A DNA stretch of 64,000 bases from Reticulitermes speratus (taxonomy: Eukaryota > Arthropoda > Insecta > Blattodea > Rhinotermitidae), in the NCBI GenBank assembly GCA_021186555.1, contig JAJKFL010000005.1, positions 744,001-808,000 on the forward strand, in the 5' to 3' direction. The notes beneath the pieces are model-generated. The model was not told where the DNA came from. It did not search any database and saw only the letters and a program-made list of their open reading frames with translations. A program made the position numbers and the translations under genes. Positions 1 through 11,163 of this stretch are shown one piece after another (the stretch's first letter is position 1; every line of letters begins with the position of its first letter).

Positions 1-243
1 GACCTTCCGGCTTGTTGCGCCGTGCCCCAACCAAATGCGCCACCGCGTGCCCCGTCAGGAAGAGGAGTTACGAAATATGCACAGGCAGTACAAAAGCTTA
101 CATAAACAAGTGTGCATTATCTGCTGCAAATATTCAACGATCTAAAGTCATTAGCGTAACACTTTTCGTAATTTGTGCATTTCGTTTCTTAAACTCCCCA
201 CCCGCTCTTTCTCTCTATCTTTTTTCCTTGCTTCTTTGGAGAA
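1..243. other. Left edge, no gene established
   Basis: Positions 2-142 hold an open frame with GC-rich codons (RQEEELRNMHRQYKSLHKQV) that could be the end of an exon entering from the left, but no convincing donor or homology is seen. Confidence 0.3.
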
Positions 244-1534
244 TGACTGTGTCAAGTAATGTACGTTTTGAACGTAACGTCTTGCCTGACTGTGTCAAGT
301 AATGTGCGTTTTGAACGTAACGTCTTGTCTGACTGTGTCAAGCAATGTACGTTTTGAACGTAACGTCTTGCCTGACTGTGTCAAGTAATGTGCGTTTTGA
401 ACGTAACGTCTTGTCTGACTGTGTCAAGCAATGTACGTTTTGAACGTAACGTCTTGCCTGACTGTGTCAAGTAATGTGCGTTTTGAACGTAACGTCTTGT
501 CTGACTGTGTCAAGCAATGTACGTTTTGAACGTAACGTCTTGCCTGACTGTGTCAAGTAATGTGCGTTTTGAACGTAACGTCTTGTCTGACTGTGTCAAG
601 CAATGTACGTTTTGAACGTAACGTCTTGCCTGACTGTGTCAAGTAATGTGCGTTTTGAACGTAACGTCTTGTCTGACTGTGTCAAGCAATGTACGTTTTG
701 AACGTAACGTCTTGCCTGACTGTGTCAAGCAATGTACGTTTTGAACGTAACGTCTTGTCTGACTGTGTCAAGCAATGTACGTTTTGAACGTAACGTCTTG
801 CCTGACTGTGTCAAGTAATGTGCGTTTTGAACGTAACGTCTTGCCTGACTGTGTCAAGTAATGTACGTTTTGAACGTAACGTCTTGCCTGACTGTGTCAA
901 GTAATGTGCGTTTTGAACGTAACGTCTTGCCTGACTGTGTCAAGTAATGTACGTTTTGAACGTAACGTCTTGCCTGACTGTGTCAAGTAATGTGCGTTTT
1001 GAACGTAACGTCTTGCCTGACTGTGTCAAGTAATGTACGTTTTGAACGTAACGTCTTGCCTGACTGTGTCAAGCAATGTGCGTTTTGAACGTAACGTCTT
1101 GCCTGACTGTGTCAAGTAATGTGCGTTTTGAACGTAACGTCTTGCCTGACTGTGTCTAGTAATGTACGTTTTGAATGTAACGTCTTGCCTGACTGTGTCA
1201 AGTAATGTGCGTTTTGAACGTAACGTCTTGTCTGACTGTGTCAAGTAATGTGCGTTTTGAACGTAACGTCTTGCCTGACTGTGTCAAGTAATGTACGTTT
1301 TGAACGTAACGTCTTACCTGACTGTGTCAAGCAATGTACGTTTTGAACGTAACGTCTTGCCTGACTGTGTCAAGTAATGTACGTTTTAAACGTAACGTCT
1401 TGCCTGACTGTGTCAAGTAATGTGCGTTTTGACCCTAACGTCTTGCCTGACTGTGTCAAGTAATGTGCGTTTTGAACGTAACGTCTTGCCTGACTGTGTC
1501 AAGTAATGTGCGTTTTGACCCTAACGTCTTGCCT
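244..1534. repeat. 43-bp tandem array, about 30 copies
   Basis: The unit starts GACTGTGTCAAGTAATGTAC. It contains the small inverted pair ACGTT-TTG-AACGT. Copies alternate between GTAATGTAC, GTAATGTGC and GCAATGTAC forms, often in pairs, suggesting an 86-bp dimer in the left half. Confidence 0.95.
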
Positions 1535-1957
1535 TGACGCAATTCCACTCCACAGGAGAAAATAAAGAAGGAAAGAAGACAGAAAGGATAGATGTATTTA
1601 CTGATAGGAATTGACATTTTTAGACCAGGTTTACACTATCAGCATTAAATCTCTATATACTTGGTAGAACTTTCTTCCTTCCTCTCTATAATTCACAATT
1701 TTCTTTCCTCAAGTTTGGCCTTAGAGGCAGGATAAAGTTGCTGTAATTACACAAAGTGTGTGTAAGTTGTTGGATTTTCGTAAGTTATTCATTGTAAGTT
1801 AGTGCTAAGGGCAGCGATAAGACACAGCCTAGGCAAACAGGCAGTTAGCAATAGTGAAGAATCGTGTTCTGCAACTCGCGGTGCATTACAGGTCTGAACG
1901 GCGACAGGAGGTGTGCTGGAGGGAAGAGTGGCACAAATGAAAAACTCAATGGATACG
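1535..1957. other. Non-repeat spacer, nothing recognised
   Basis: Mixed AT-rich sequence between the 43-bp and 63-bp arrays. No open frame beyond chance length and no RNA motif. Confidence 0.6.
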
Positions 1958-2836
1958 AAAATTGATGTTGGTATCACATTTACGTGCTAAGTAGTGTATG
2001 ACAGGCAGTTCGCTGAACAGTAAATTGATGTTGGTATCACATATACGTGCTACGTGGTGTACGACAGGCAGTTCGCTGAACAGTAAATTGATGTTGGTAT
2101 CACATTTACGTGCTAAGTAGTGTACGACAGGCAGTTCGCTGAACAGTAAATTGATGTTGGTATCACATTTATGTGCTACGTGGTGTACGACAGGCAGTTC
2201 GCTGAACAGTAAATTGATGTTGGTATCACATTTACGTGCTAAGTAGTGTACGACAGGCAGTTCGCTGAACAGTAAATTGATGTTGGTATCACATTTACGT
2301 GCTAAGTAGTGTACGACAGGCAGTTCGCTGAACAGTAAATTGATGTTGGTATCACATTTATGTGCTACGTGGTGTACGACAGGCAGTTCGCTGAACAGTA
2401 AATTGATGTTGGTATCACATTTACGTGCTAAGTAGTGTACGACAGGCAGTTCGCTGAACAGTAAATTGATGTTGGTATCACATTTACGTGCTAAGTAGTG
2501 TACGACAGGCAGTTCGCTGAACAGTAAATTGATGTTGGTATCACATTTACGTGCTAAGTAGTGTACGACAGGCAGTTCGCTGAACAGTAAATTGATGTTG
2601 GTATCACATTTACGTGCTAAGTAGTGTACGACAGGCAGTTCGCTGAACAGTAAATTGATGTTGGTATCACATTTACGTGCTAAGTAGTGTACGACAGGCA
2701 GTTCGCTGAACAGTAAATTGATGTTGGTATCACATTTACGTGCTACGTGGTGTACGACAGGCAGTTCGCTGAACAGTAAATTGATGTTGGTATCACATTT
2801 ACGTGCTAAGTAGTGTACGGCAGGCAGTTCGCTGGA
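1958..2836. repeat. 63-bp tandem array, about 14 copies
   Basis: The unit contains AAATTGATGTTGGTATCACA. Variant sites are shared by subsets of copies (TAAGTAGTG against TACGTGGTG). Because 63 is divisible by 3, a 336-codon frame stays open on the minus strand (unit SELPVVHYLARKCDTNINLL plus one residue). I treat that as a by-product of the array. Confidence 0.95.
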
Positions 2837-3559
2837 CAGAAAATCCTTGACAGCAGTCAGTTGTGCAACATTTCGCCTTTCACACAATCCAGTCTCAGAT
2901 ACTGTCGACGTATCGGCGACGGAACTCGTAGTCTGTGATTTGAGTAAAAAAGACAATTCTTGTGTCGAAAAATTGTGAGTTTTGTTAAAATCAGCGGAAT
3001 TAAAGCCACGATTTAGATAAGAGTGTCAGTGGAACTTCGCTCCGTATATTCTATATTTTTCTCCCTATTTTTATAAAATTATGTACCACAGATGCACATA
3101 CAAAATTTGTTGACAGCTTTATGAAAACTGGTGCAGTTAAAGCCGTAACATTTCTGGGACATGACAGAACTCCTGTCCGTGCTTTGCACATCTAGTACTA
3201 TCTGGATGAAAGCCTTGTTACAGATCTGCTCACATGTTGCTGGTGTTTGTGAGTTTGCGACAATCGGAGGCAGGAAAGCTGTACTATTATAGTGGACTGA
3301 ATGAACTTACAGTTACGTGTGTATCCTGAAAGTGCGTGATAAGTTGGAAGTAAAGTACGCCTTGATAAAAGTCTGTGTAGTTTGTCACGGATTTCCCCCA
3401 TATGTAATTTGATACAAGTTTGATGTTCAGGCCGCTGCTGAAGGAGCCGTTCGCACGGAGCACGTAATGCGACATGGCGTAGCGGGACGAGAGGAATTAG
3501 TTACGTGAAATTAATTGCTCTGTCTTGAGAAAGGGCCGATGTGTGAGGTCGTGACTTGG
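2837..3559. other. Spacer, nothing recognised
   Basis: Unique-looking sequence between two arrays. Short frames only, and no transposon motif that I recognise. Confidence 0.6.
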
Positions 3560-4390
3560 CGTGTCAGTATTATGGCGGGCACGTAGCTAGCTCTTAACGT
3601 AACTGTAACGTGTCAGTATTATGGCGGGCACGTAGCTAGCTAGTAACGTAACTGTAACGTGTCAGTATTATGGCGGGTACGTAGATAGCTCTTAACGTAA
3701 CTGTAACGTGTCAGTATTATGGCGGGCACGTAGCTAGCTCTTAACGTAACTGTAACGTGTCAGTATTATGGCGGGCAAGTAGCTAGCTAGTAACGTAACT
3801 GTAACGTGTCAGTATTATGGCGGGCAAGTAGCTAGCTAGTAACGTAACTGTAACGTGTCAGTATTATGGCGGGTACGTAGCTAGCTCTTAACGTAACTGT
3901 AACGTGTCAGTATTATGGCGGGCACGTAGCTAGCTAGTAACGTAACTGTAACGTGTCAGTATTATGGCGGGTACGTAGCTAGCTCTTAACGTAACTGTAA
4001 CGTGTCAGTATTATGGCGGGCACGTAGCTAGCTCTTAACGTAACTGTAATGTGTCAGTATTATGGCGAGTACGTAGCTAGCTCTTAACGTAACTGTAACG
4101 TGTCAGTATTATGGCGGGCACGTAGCTAGCTCTTAACGTAACTGTAACGTGTCAGTATTATGGCGGGCACGTAGCTAGCTAGTAACGTAACTGTAACGTG
4201 TCAGTATTATGGCGGGTACGTAACTAGCCCTTAACGTAACTGTAACGTGTCAGTATTATGGCGGGCACGTAGCTAGCTCTTAACGTAACTGTAACGTGTC
4301 AGTATTATGGCGGGCACGTAGATAGCTCTTAACGTAACTGTAACGTGCCAGTATTATGGCGGGCACATAGCTAGCTCTTAACGTAACTAC
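3560..4390. repeat. 49-bp tandem array, about 17 copies
   Basis: The unit begins CGTGTCAGTATTATGGCGGG and ends in TTAACGTAACTGTAA, with GTAGCTAGCTAG palindromic variants in the middle. It shares the 16-mer AACGTAACTGTAACGT with a short repeat at 11647-11662. Confidence 0.95.
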
Positions 4391-4550
4391 GTCAAATTAC
4401 ACAAACTAAATCTAGATTTTTATAAGAATTTAGAGTCTCAAATTTGAGACTTGATAGGAAGTACGAAATATGTTTCCGAAACAAAGCAGTCCCTTCGAGG
4501 TAGATTTTAAAGCAAGCGAATGAACTTCACTGAGGACTAGAGACGAAATT

Positions 4551-5706
4551 AAATTGCTGTTTGTGAAAGCACGTCTGTTGCTGTTTGTGAAAGCACGTCT
4601 GTTGGTGTTTGTGAAAGCACGTCTGTTGGTGTTTGTGAAAGCACGTCTGTTGGTGTTTGTGAAAGCACGTCTGTTGGTGTTTGTGAAAGCACGTCTGTTG
4701 GTGTTTGTGAAAGCACGTCTGTTGCTGTTTGTGAAAGCACGTCTGTTGCTGTTTGTGAAAGCACGTCTGTTGCTGTTTGTGAAAGCACGTCTGTTGCTGT
4801 TTGTGAAAGCACGTCTGTTGCTGTTTGTGAAAGCACGTCTGTTGCTGTTTGTGAAAGCACGTCTGTTGCTGTTTGTGAAAGCACGTCTGTTGCTGTTTGT
4901 GAAAGCACGTCTGTTGCTGTTTGTGAAAGCACGTCTGTTGGTGTTTGTGAAAGCACGTCTGTTGGTGTTTGTGAAAGCACGTCTCTTGGTGTTTGTGAAA
5001 GCAACGTCTGTTGGTGTTTGTGAAAGCACGTCTGTTGCTGTTTGTGAAAGCACGTCTGTTGCTGTTTGTGAAAGCACGTCTGTTGCTGTTTGTGAAAGCA
5101 CGTCTGTTGCTGTTTGTGAAAGCACGTCTGTTGCTGTTTGTGAAAGCACGTCTCTTGGTGTTTGTGAAAGCACGTCTGTTGGTGTTTGTGAAAGCACGTC
5201 TCTTGGTGTTTGTGAAAGCACGTCTGTTGGTGTTTGTGAAAGCACGTCTGTTGGTGTTTGTGAAAGCACGTCTGTTGGTGTTTGTGAAAGCACGTCTGTT
5301 GCTGTTTGTGAAAGCACGTCTGTTGCTGTTTGTGAAAGCACGTCTGTTGCTGTTTGTGAAAGCACGTCTTTTGCTGTTTGTGAAAGCACGTCTGTTGCTG
5401 TTTGTGAAAGCACGTCTTTTGCTGTTTGTGAAAGCACGTCTGTTGGTGTTTGTGAAAGCACGTCTGTTGGTGTTTGTGAAAGCACGTCTGTTGGTGTTTG
5501 TTAAAGCACGTCTGTTGGTGTTTGTAAAAGCACGTCTGTTGCTGTTTGTGAAAGCACGTCTGTTGGTGTTTGTTAAAGCACGTCTGTTGGTGTTTGTGAA
5601 AGCACGTCTGTTGCTGTTTGTGAAAGCACGTCTGTTGCTGTTTGTGAAAGCACGTCTGTTGGTGTTTGTGAAAGCACGTCTGTTGGTGTTTGTGAAAGCA
5701 CGTCTC
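4551..5706. repeat. 24-bp tandem array, about 48 copies
   Basis: The unit includes TTTGTGAAAGCACGTCTGTT. The main variants (GCTG or GGTG) occur in runs, which shows block duplication. The 24-bp period opens frames on both strands; none looks like a protein gene. Confidence 0.95.
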
Positions 5707-6164
5707 CTTGAATTTCCACGGTTGTACCTTTCTCACAGCTTTATCTACAAGCGACAGAACTATCGAAGCATCTACAGTTTTACACAAACAGTTTCTTATC
5801 AACGACGCAGTCAATGCCTCGTGGCAAAGACACGTTGCCCTGCCTTCTGCCGAACAGTTTCACCAAACTTGCCACAAATAACACACAGAAAAGCAATTAT
5901 GTCGACTTGCCTCTTTGCGACGTGCTGGCGTTTCGCAAGCAGATCACGTTGTCTTCCACAGATGAAGTTCCGAACTCCTTTTTTCCCACCAGCAGCAGCC
6001 TAGAAGGGCCGAACTGGAAGCTTGCATGAAATGTCGCCGGCTAAGAACTGGACCGCTTTGGTACGTGCAGAGTAACATTTGTACTGTTCAGCGGGCCTGT
6101 GTTCTGAAAGCAATGGCGAACATTACGTGCAGGCTTGTGACGTGCAGAGAACTATGTAGGTAGC
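5707..6164. other. Spacer between an array and a LINE fragment
   Basis: The minus frame near 5707-5814 (ALTASLIRNCLCKTVDASIV) is open into the 24-bp array but has no recognised homology. Otherwise nothing. Confidence 0.5.
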
Positions 6165-6600
6165 TAACTAACTCAAGGGAGCACACTCCTTTTTGAGAAG
6201 CTAATGGTTCCATAGCTAGTCATAAAAACTCCCTGCAATTTATGAAACTCGAAAGATAACTGCCTTCTCCATAAGAGGCCGCCCGTTGTTCCTATCTTGA
6301 GTCACATCAATCCAATCCACGCATTTCCGTCCTATTTCTTTAGGATTAATTTTAATAGTATCCTTCCGCCTACGCCTAAAACTTCCAAGTGTTCTATTTC
6401 ATTTAGGTTTCCCCACTGTACACAGCTTTCTCTCCCCCATACGTGCCACATGCCCGGCCCAGCTCATCTTTCTTTGTCTGATCACCGGCGAAGAGTACAA
6501 ATTGCGAAGCTCCACGTTATGTAATTTTCTCCATTCGCCTGTTACTGTCACATAACAATCAGTCTGTGTCAACACACGTGTTCTTACAGGACAGCACCAA
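6165..6600 (-). mobile_element. LINE 3' fragment (same RTE-like family)
   Basis: The minus strand reads VTGEWRKLHNVELRNLYSSP, then RKMSWAGHVARMGERKL and TVGKPK, the family's typical C-terminal ORF2 boxes. A stop or frameshift follows, then degraded WEDNI-like sequence and a 3' tail down to about 6165 (TAGCTTCTCAAAAAGGAG on the minus strand). A 24-bp tandem array starts immediately upstream, where the LINE's CETWTLTL box would be expected. Confidence 0.75.
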
Positions 6601-6611
6601 CTGTGCCACTG

Positions 6612-7095
6612 CAGTCTGCAGGCCCGCTCACACTGCAGTGTGCAGGCCCGCTCACACTGCAGTGTGCAGGCCCGCTCACACTGCAGTGTGCAGGCCCGCT
6701 CACACTGCAGTGTGCAGGCCCGCTCACAATGCAGTGTGCAGGCCCGCTCACAATGCAGTGTGCAAGCCCGCTCACAATGCAGTGTGCAGGCCCGCTCACA
6801 CTGCAGTGTGCAGGCCCGCTCACACTGCAGTGTGCAGGCCCGCTCACACTGCAGTGTGCAGGCCCGCTCACACTGCAGTGTGCAGGCCCGCTCACACTGC
6901 AGTGTGCAGGCCCGCTCACACTGCAGTGTGCAGGCCCGCTCACACTGCAGTGTGCAGGCCCGCTCACACTGCAGTGTGCAGGCCCGCTCACACTGCAGTG
7001 TGCAGGCCCGCTCACACTGCAGTGTGCAGGCCCGCTCACAATGCAGTGTGCAGGCCCGCTCACACTGCAGTGTGCAGGCCCGCTCACACTGCAGG
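6612..7095. repeat. 24-bp tandem array, about 20 copies, next to a LINE fragment
   Basis: The unit includes GTGCAGGCCCGCTCACACTG. The palindrome CACACTGCAGTGTG spans each junction. On the minus strand the unit reads CERACTLQ, at the place where the neighbouring LINE should have CETWTLTL; see the findings. Confidence 0.95.
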
Positions 7096-7231
7096 CACAG
7101 CCACGCTACATCAAACGGCCGCTCAGATAGCCTACTCTTCACCGTCCTTCAAAAGGACTGTCGGAAGGCGCGATTTATTTCAAAGGGCGGAACGTTCAAT
7201 AAAATACGTACTGAAATAACTTCAAACAGTT

Positions 7232-8276
7232 GCTGACGGTCAGCGGACAGTGCTGCAGCTGCTGACGGTCAGCGGACAGTGCTGCATTAAACAGTTGCTG
7301 ACGGTGAGCGGACAGTGCTGCAGCTGCTGACGGTCAGCGGACAGTGCTGCATTAAACAGTTGCTGACGGTGAGCGGACAGTGCTGCAGCTGCTGACGGTC
7401 AGCGGACAGTGCTGCAGCTGCTGACGGTCAGCGGACAGTGCTGCATTAAACAGTTGCTGACGGTCAGCGGACAGTGCTGCATTAAACAGTTGCTGACGGT
7501 CAGCGGACAGTGCTGCATTAAACAGTTGCTGACGGTGAGCGGACAGTGCTGCAGCTGCTGACGGTCAGCGGACAGTGCTGCATTAAACAGTTGCTGACGG
7601 TGAGCGGACAGTGCTGCAGCTGCTGACGGTCAGCGGACAGTGCTGCATTAAACAGTTGCTGACGGTGAGCGGACAGTGCTGCAGCTGCTGACGGTCAGCG
7701 GACAGTGCTGCAGCTGCTGACGGTCAGCGGACAGTGCTGCATTAAACAGTTGCTGACGGTCAGCGGACAGTGCTGCATTAAACAGTTGCTGACGGTCAGC
7801 GGACAGTGCTGCATTAAACAGTTGCTGACGGTGAGCGGACAGTGCTGCAGCTGCTGACGGTCAGCGGACAGTGCTGCATTAAACAGTTGCTGACGGTGAG
7901 CGGACAGTGCTGCAGCTGCTGACGGTCAGCGGACAGTGCTGCATTAAACAGTTGCTGACGGTGAGCGGACAGTGCTGCAGTTGCTGACGGTCAGCGGACA
8001 GTGCTGCAGCTGCTGACGGTCAGCGGACAGTGCTGCAGCTGCTGACGGTCAGCGGACAGTGCTGCATTAAACAGTTGCTGACGGTGAGCGGACAGTGCTG
8101 CAGTTGCTGACGGTCAGCGGACAGTGCTGCAGCTGCTGACGGTCAGCGGACAGTGCTGCAGCTGCTGACGGTGAGCGGACAGTGCTGCAGCTGCTGACGG
8201 TCAGCGGACAGTGCTGCAGCTGCTGACGGTCAGCGGACAGTGCTGCAGCTGCTGACGGTCAGCGGACAGTGCTGCA
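7232..8276. repeat. Composite tandem array of 29-bp and 36-bp units
   Basis: Both units share CTGACGGTCAGCGGACAGTG. The short form continues CTGCAGCTG and the long form CTGCATTAAACAGTTG. They alternate in a set order that repeats every 296 bp (4 short plus 5 long) in the first two-thirds. Toward the right end, short units dominate. Confidence 0.94.
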
Positions 8277-8429
8277 CCCACAGTGTGAATCACCTTTTCT
8301 TAGCCGCACAAGACCGCTGCGGTCTTAAACTGCCAGTCGGCTGCTATTGGTGTCAAATGCCCCTAAACTTCATATATATACCAACAGCTGCACTATAATC
8401 AGATACAATGATATACAAACATGTGGTAA

Positions 8430-8468
8430 ACCTACATGTTTCGGCCTTTTTCGGTCATCTTCAGGGAG
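8430..8468 (-). ncRNA. Minimal hammerhead-like ribozyme motif
   Basis: Minus-strand order: CTCC, core CTGAAGA, U, helix II (GACC/GGCC, one mismatch), GAAA, palindromic helix III around CATG, cleavage-position TA, GG. This is the type I hammerhead arrangement in the minimal form known from Penelope-like elements. The extra U before helix II departs from the canonical core. Confidence 0.5.
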
Positions 8469-8577
8469 GTATTCAACAAAGAAAAATACAGTAACAGGCC
8501 CTGTTTTCAGACTTCCGCCGCGATGTTCATGAGATCTGCGCTCTTCTGGGATATTACGTAGCGTAGTGTGGTAATTG

Positions 8578-8616
8578 CCGACGTTTCGGGACAACGTATC
8601 AGTCCCATCTTCAAGG
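8578..8616 (-). ncRNA. Hammerhead-like motif, core altered
   Basis: The minus strand has TTGAAGA (first core C replaced by T), U, helix II GGGAC/GTCCC, GAAA and an ACGTC cleavage-side segment. The inverted twin is at 8643-8682. Probably inactive because of the changed core base. Confidence 0.35.
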
Positions 8617-8642
8617 ATAAAGAAGTCTTCGTGGGTTCTTGA

Positions 8643-8682
8643 CCCTTGAAGATGGGACTGATACGTTGTCCCGAAACGTCGG
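8643..8682 (+). ncRNA. Hammerhead-like motif, core altered
   Basis: Inner-arm twin of 8578-8616, with the same TTGAAGA core, GGGAC/GTCCC helix II and CCGAAACGTCGG end. Confidence 0.35.
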
Positions 8683-8850
8683 TAAACAAATACCACACGA
8701 CGCCGCATAATATCCCAGAAGAACGCAGATCTCATAAACAGCGCGGCGGAAGTCTGAAATTAGGCCCAAAATTTAGTATTTGCATTTTGACTCTACTATT
8801 GGACATTCATAACATACGTAGCTACTAGTGTATTTTTGTTTGTTTAATAC

Positions 8851-8892
8851 GTCCCTGAAGATGGCCGAGAAAGGCCGAAACATGTAGGAGGT
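8851..8892 (+). ncRNA. Minimal hammerhead-like ribozyme motif
   Basis: TCC, core CTGAAGA, U, helix II GGCC/GGCC, GAAA, helix III palindrome ACATGT, then A and GGA pairing back to TCC as helix I. Inverted partner of the motif at 8430. Confidence 0.55.
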
Positions 8893-9065
8893 CTGCCACA
8901 TGTTTGTATATCATTGTATCTAATTATAGGGCAGTTGTTGGTATATATATATACGGTGATTTTTCTTACAGCACAAAACATTAACAATTTTCATTACCCT
9001 ACAAAACATTGAGCTGTGCTCAACAAAAGACACAAACAAAGGCCTGCTTTATCCACGGTTTTATT

Positions 9066-10117
9066 TACAGTGTACTGATAGCAGTATATATAGTATATAT
9101 ATATTTACAGTGTACTGATAGCAGTATATATAGTATATATATATTTACAGTGTACTGATAGCAGTATATATAGTATATATATATATTTACAGTGTACTGA
9201 TAGCAGTATATATAGTATATATATATTTACAGTGTACTGATAGCAGTATATATAGTATATATATATTTACAGTGTACTGATAGCAGTATATATAGTATAT
9301 ATATATTTACAGTGTACTGATAGCAGTATATATAGTATATATATATTTACAGTGTACTGATAGCAGTATATATAGTATATATAATTTTTACAGTGTACTG
9401 ATAGCAGTATATATAGTATATATATATTTACAGTATACTGATAGCAGTATATATAGTATATATATATTTACAGTGTACTGATAGCAGTATATATAGTATA
9501 TATATATTTACAGTGTACTGATAGCAGTATATATAGTATATATATATTTACAGTGTACTGATAGCAGTATATATAGTATATATATATTTACAGTATACTG
9601 ATAGCAGTATATATATATATATATATATTACAGTGTACTGATAGCAGTATATATAGTATATATATATTTACAGTGTACTGATAGCAGTATATATAGTATA
9701 TATATATTTACAGTGTACTGATAGCAGTATATATAGTATATATATATTTACAGTGTACTGATAGCAGTATATATAGTATATATATATTTACAGTATACTG
9801 ATAGCAGTATATATAGTATATATAATATTTACAGTGTACTGATAGCAGTATATATAGTATATATATATTTACAGTGTACTGATAGCAGTATATATAGTAA
9901 TATATATATTTACAGTGTACTGATAGCAGTATATATAGTATATATATATTTACAGTGTACTGATAGCAGTATATATAGTATATATATATTTACAGTGTAC
10001 TGATAGCAGTATATATAGTATATATATATTTACAGTGTACTGATAGCAGTATATATAGTATATATATATATTTACAGTGTACTGATAGCAGTATATATAT
10101 ATATATATATATATATC
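9066..10117. repeat. 40-bp tandem array rich in TATA, about 26 copies
   Basis: The unit is TTTACAGTGTACTGATAGCA followed by about 20 bp of GTATATATAGTATATATATA. Length changes fall mostly in the TA run. The last copies end in a long pure TA tract. Confidence 0.95.
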
Positions 10118-10379
10118 GGGCTCTCAACAGCAAGTGAAACTTACATGAAACAAACACTAATTTTAGCGACAGACCACAGTTACGTAACCCACTGAAATGT
10201 AGACAACGAATTGACTAACGTACTTGATATGAAATTATACAACAAGAGTACTATGATTTGAAATAGTTTATATTATACTACAAATTCACTAATTCCTTGA
10301 AGACTGGAGTCTTCCGGAATATTTCGCTGTGTCGTTGGCTAGAAGGTAGCCGGAGTTTCGAAGGGATGTACGAATATCT
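10118..10379. other. AT-rich spacer, nothing recognised
   Basis: Follows the TA tract of the 40-bp array. No gene, RNA or transposon motif seen. Confidence 0.5.
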
Positions 10380-10560
10380 TAATCTTCAGTTTCTCGCAAT
10401 AGAGGACAATTGCTTGACACTGAGGATGTAGGTAGCACGATCTTTCGAAACGTCGGAAACCTTTTACCCAAAGACACAGCCTAAGAACCCAGGAGTGTTG
10501 AATCCTCAGCAACACAGCTGTGAGAACCTCATATCTCGCATTGATTTCTTGCTCTGAAAA
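10380..10560 (-). repeat. Dispersed repeat fragment
   Basis: The minus strand carries ARYEVLTAVLLRIQ and FRRFERS-type translations that I recognise as a commonly dispersed insect repeat, with CCGACGTTTCG-like sequence nearby. A related block appears near 15010-15060 (GAGCAACACCGCTGTGAGGA). Not a functional gene. Confidence 0.35.
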
Positions 10561-10652
10561 TATATTATTACATTTATAAAGACACAAAAATATATTATTA
10601 CATTTATAAAGACACAAAAATATATTATTACATTTATAAAGACACAAAAATA
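10558..10652. repeat. 30-bp tandem repeat, 3 copies
   Basis: The unit includes TATATTATTACATTTATAAA plus GACACAAAAA. The copies are identical, indicating recent duplication. Confidence 0.9.
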
Positions 10653-10881
10653 TATACATATAACAAATATATACATATATAAACATACATACAAACACTG
10701 AGATATTTTAATTGAGCGAATGTCTTTATGAAACATTACATCGACGGACATTTCAAACTGAAGTCACAGTATTCTTTAATCAAGGCGTTTCAGCGTTCGC
10801 ACACGCACACCGAACTGAATTACTGACACACAGGACATAACACAGCAGGCATTCTGACTCAGACCGTATTGTGTTCGTGTA

Positions 10882-11163
10882 AAGGTAAAGTTCACCCTAG
10901 AACAGGCCATGAAGGCCCAGAGGGGGAGTAGAGATATAGCTCTACTCTTTCTTTAACCTCGGCGCTAGATGGGGGTGGGTGGTCAACGCCACGCCCCGGC
11001 CGCTTTACCCCCGGGAATGACCCGGTACCTATTGTACAGGAGGCTGGGTAAGCCCCAGGGCCGGTCTGGACGGGTGCGGAAAATCTCGCCCCCACCGGGA
11101 TTCGATCCCCGGACCGTCCAGCTGGTAGCGAGTCGCTATACCGACTGAGCTATCGCGGCCCAC
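10882..11163 (-). mobile_element. tRNA-derived SINE, family A, with target-site duplication
   Basis: Full-length insertion of about 282 bp on the minus strand. The head is tRNA-like (GCGATAGCTCAGTCGG as A box, GGGGATCGAATCCC as B box), giving an internal RNA polymerase III promoter. The body carries GCACCCGTCCAGACCGGCC. Flanking direct repeats ATTGTGTTCGTGTA at 10868-10881 and 11164-11177 are a 14-bp target-site duplication. A second copy is at 36426-36701. Confidence 0.9.

Larger units (their letters stand above)
8346..8955. mobile_element. Nested inverted-repeat (foldback) element with hammerhead-like ends
   Basis: The outer arms (about 8360-8470 and 8851-8950) are inverted copies: both carry CATGTAGG, a hairpin and TATATCATTGTATCT. 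The inner arms (about 8500-8616 and 8643-8760) are a second inverted pair sharing GGGACTGATACGTTGTCCCG. The centre is near 8630. Each arm contains a Penelope-type hammerhead-like motif. No coding sequence remains. It may be a non-autonomous Penelope-like or foldback element. Confidence 0.6.

Noticed and set aside
2..142. Possible exon end at the left edge (EEELRNMHRQYKSLHKQ)
   Set aside because: Codon composition is suggestive but there is no recognisable homology or strong donor, and too little sequence is in view.
1946..2956. 336-codon minus-strand frame of 21-residue repeats
   Set aside because: The frame is open because the unit is 63 bp. Variants are shared at DNA level without bias toward synonymous sites, and there is no signal, domain or splice context.
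4430..6003. Several long frames of FVKARLL, CFHKHQQT or SQTATDVL repeats on both strands
   Set aside because: All come from the 24-bp array; overlapping frames open on both strands are the mark of a 3n-period repeat.
8370..8828. Frames with LEDGTDTLSRNVGN and NIPEERRSH
   Set aside because: Translation of a dispersed non-coding foldback repeat, present on both strands because of its inverted structure.
11085..11163. Functional tRNA gene
   Set aside because: Pol III boxes are present but the sequence belongs to a SINE with a non-tRNA body and a target-site duplication; no good acceptor stem.
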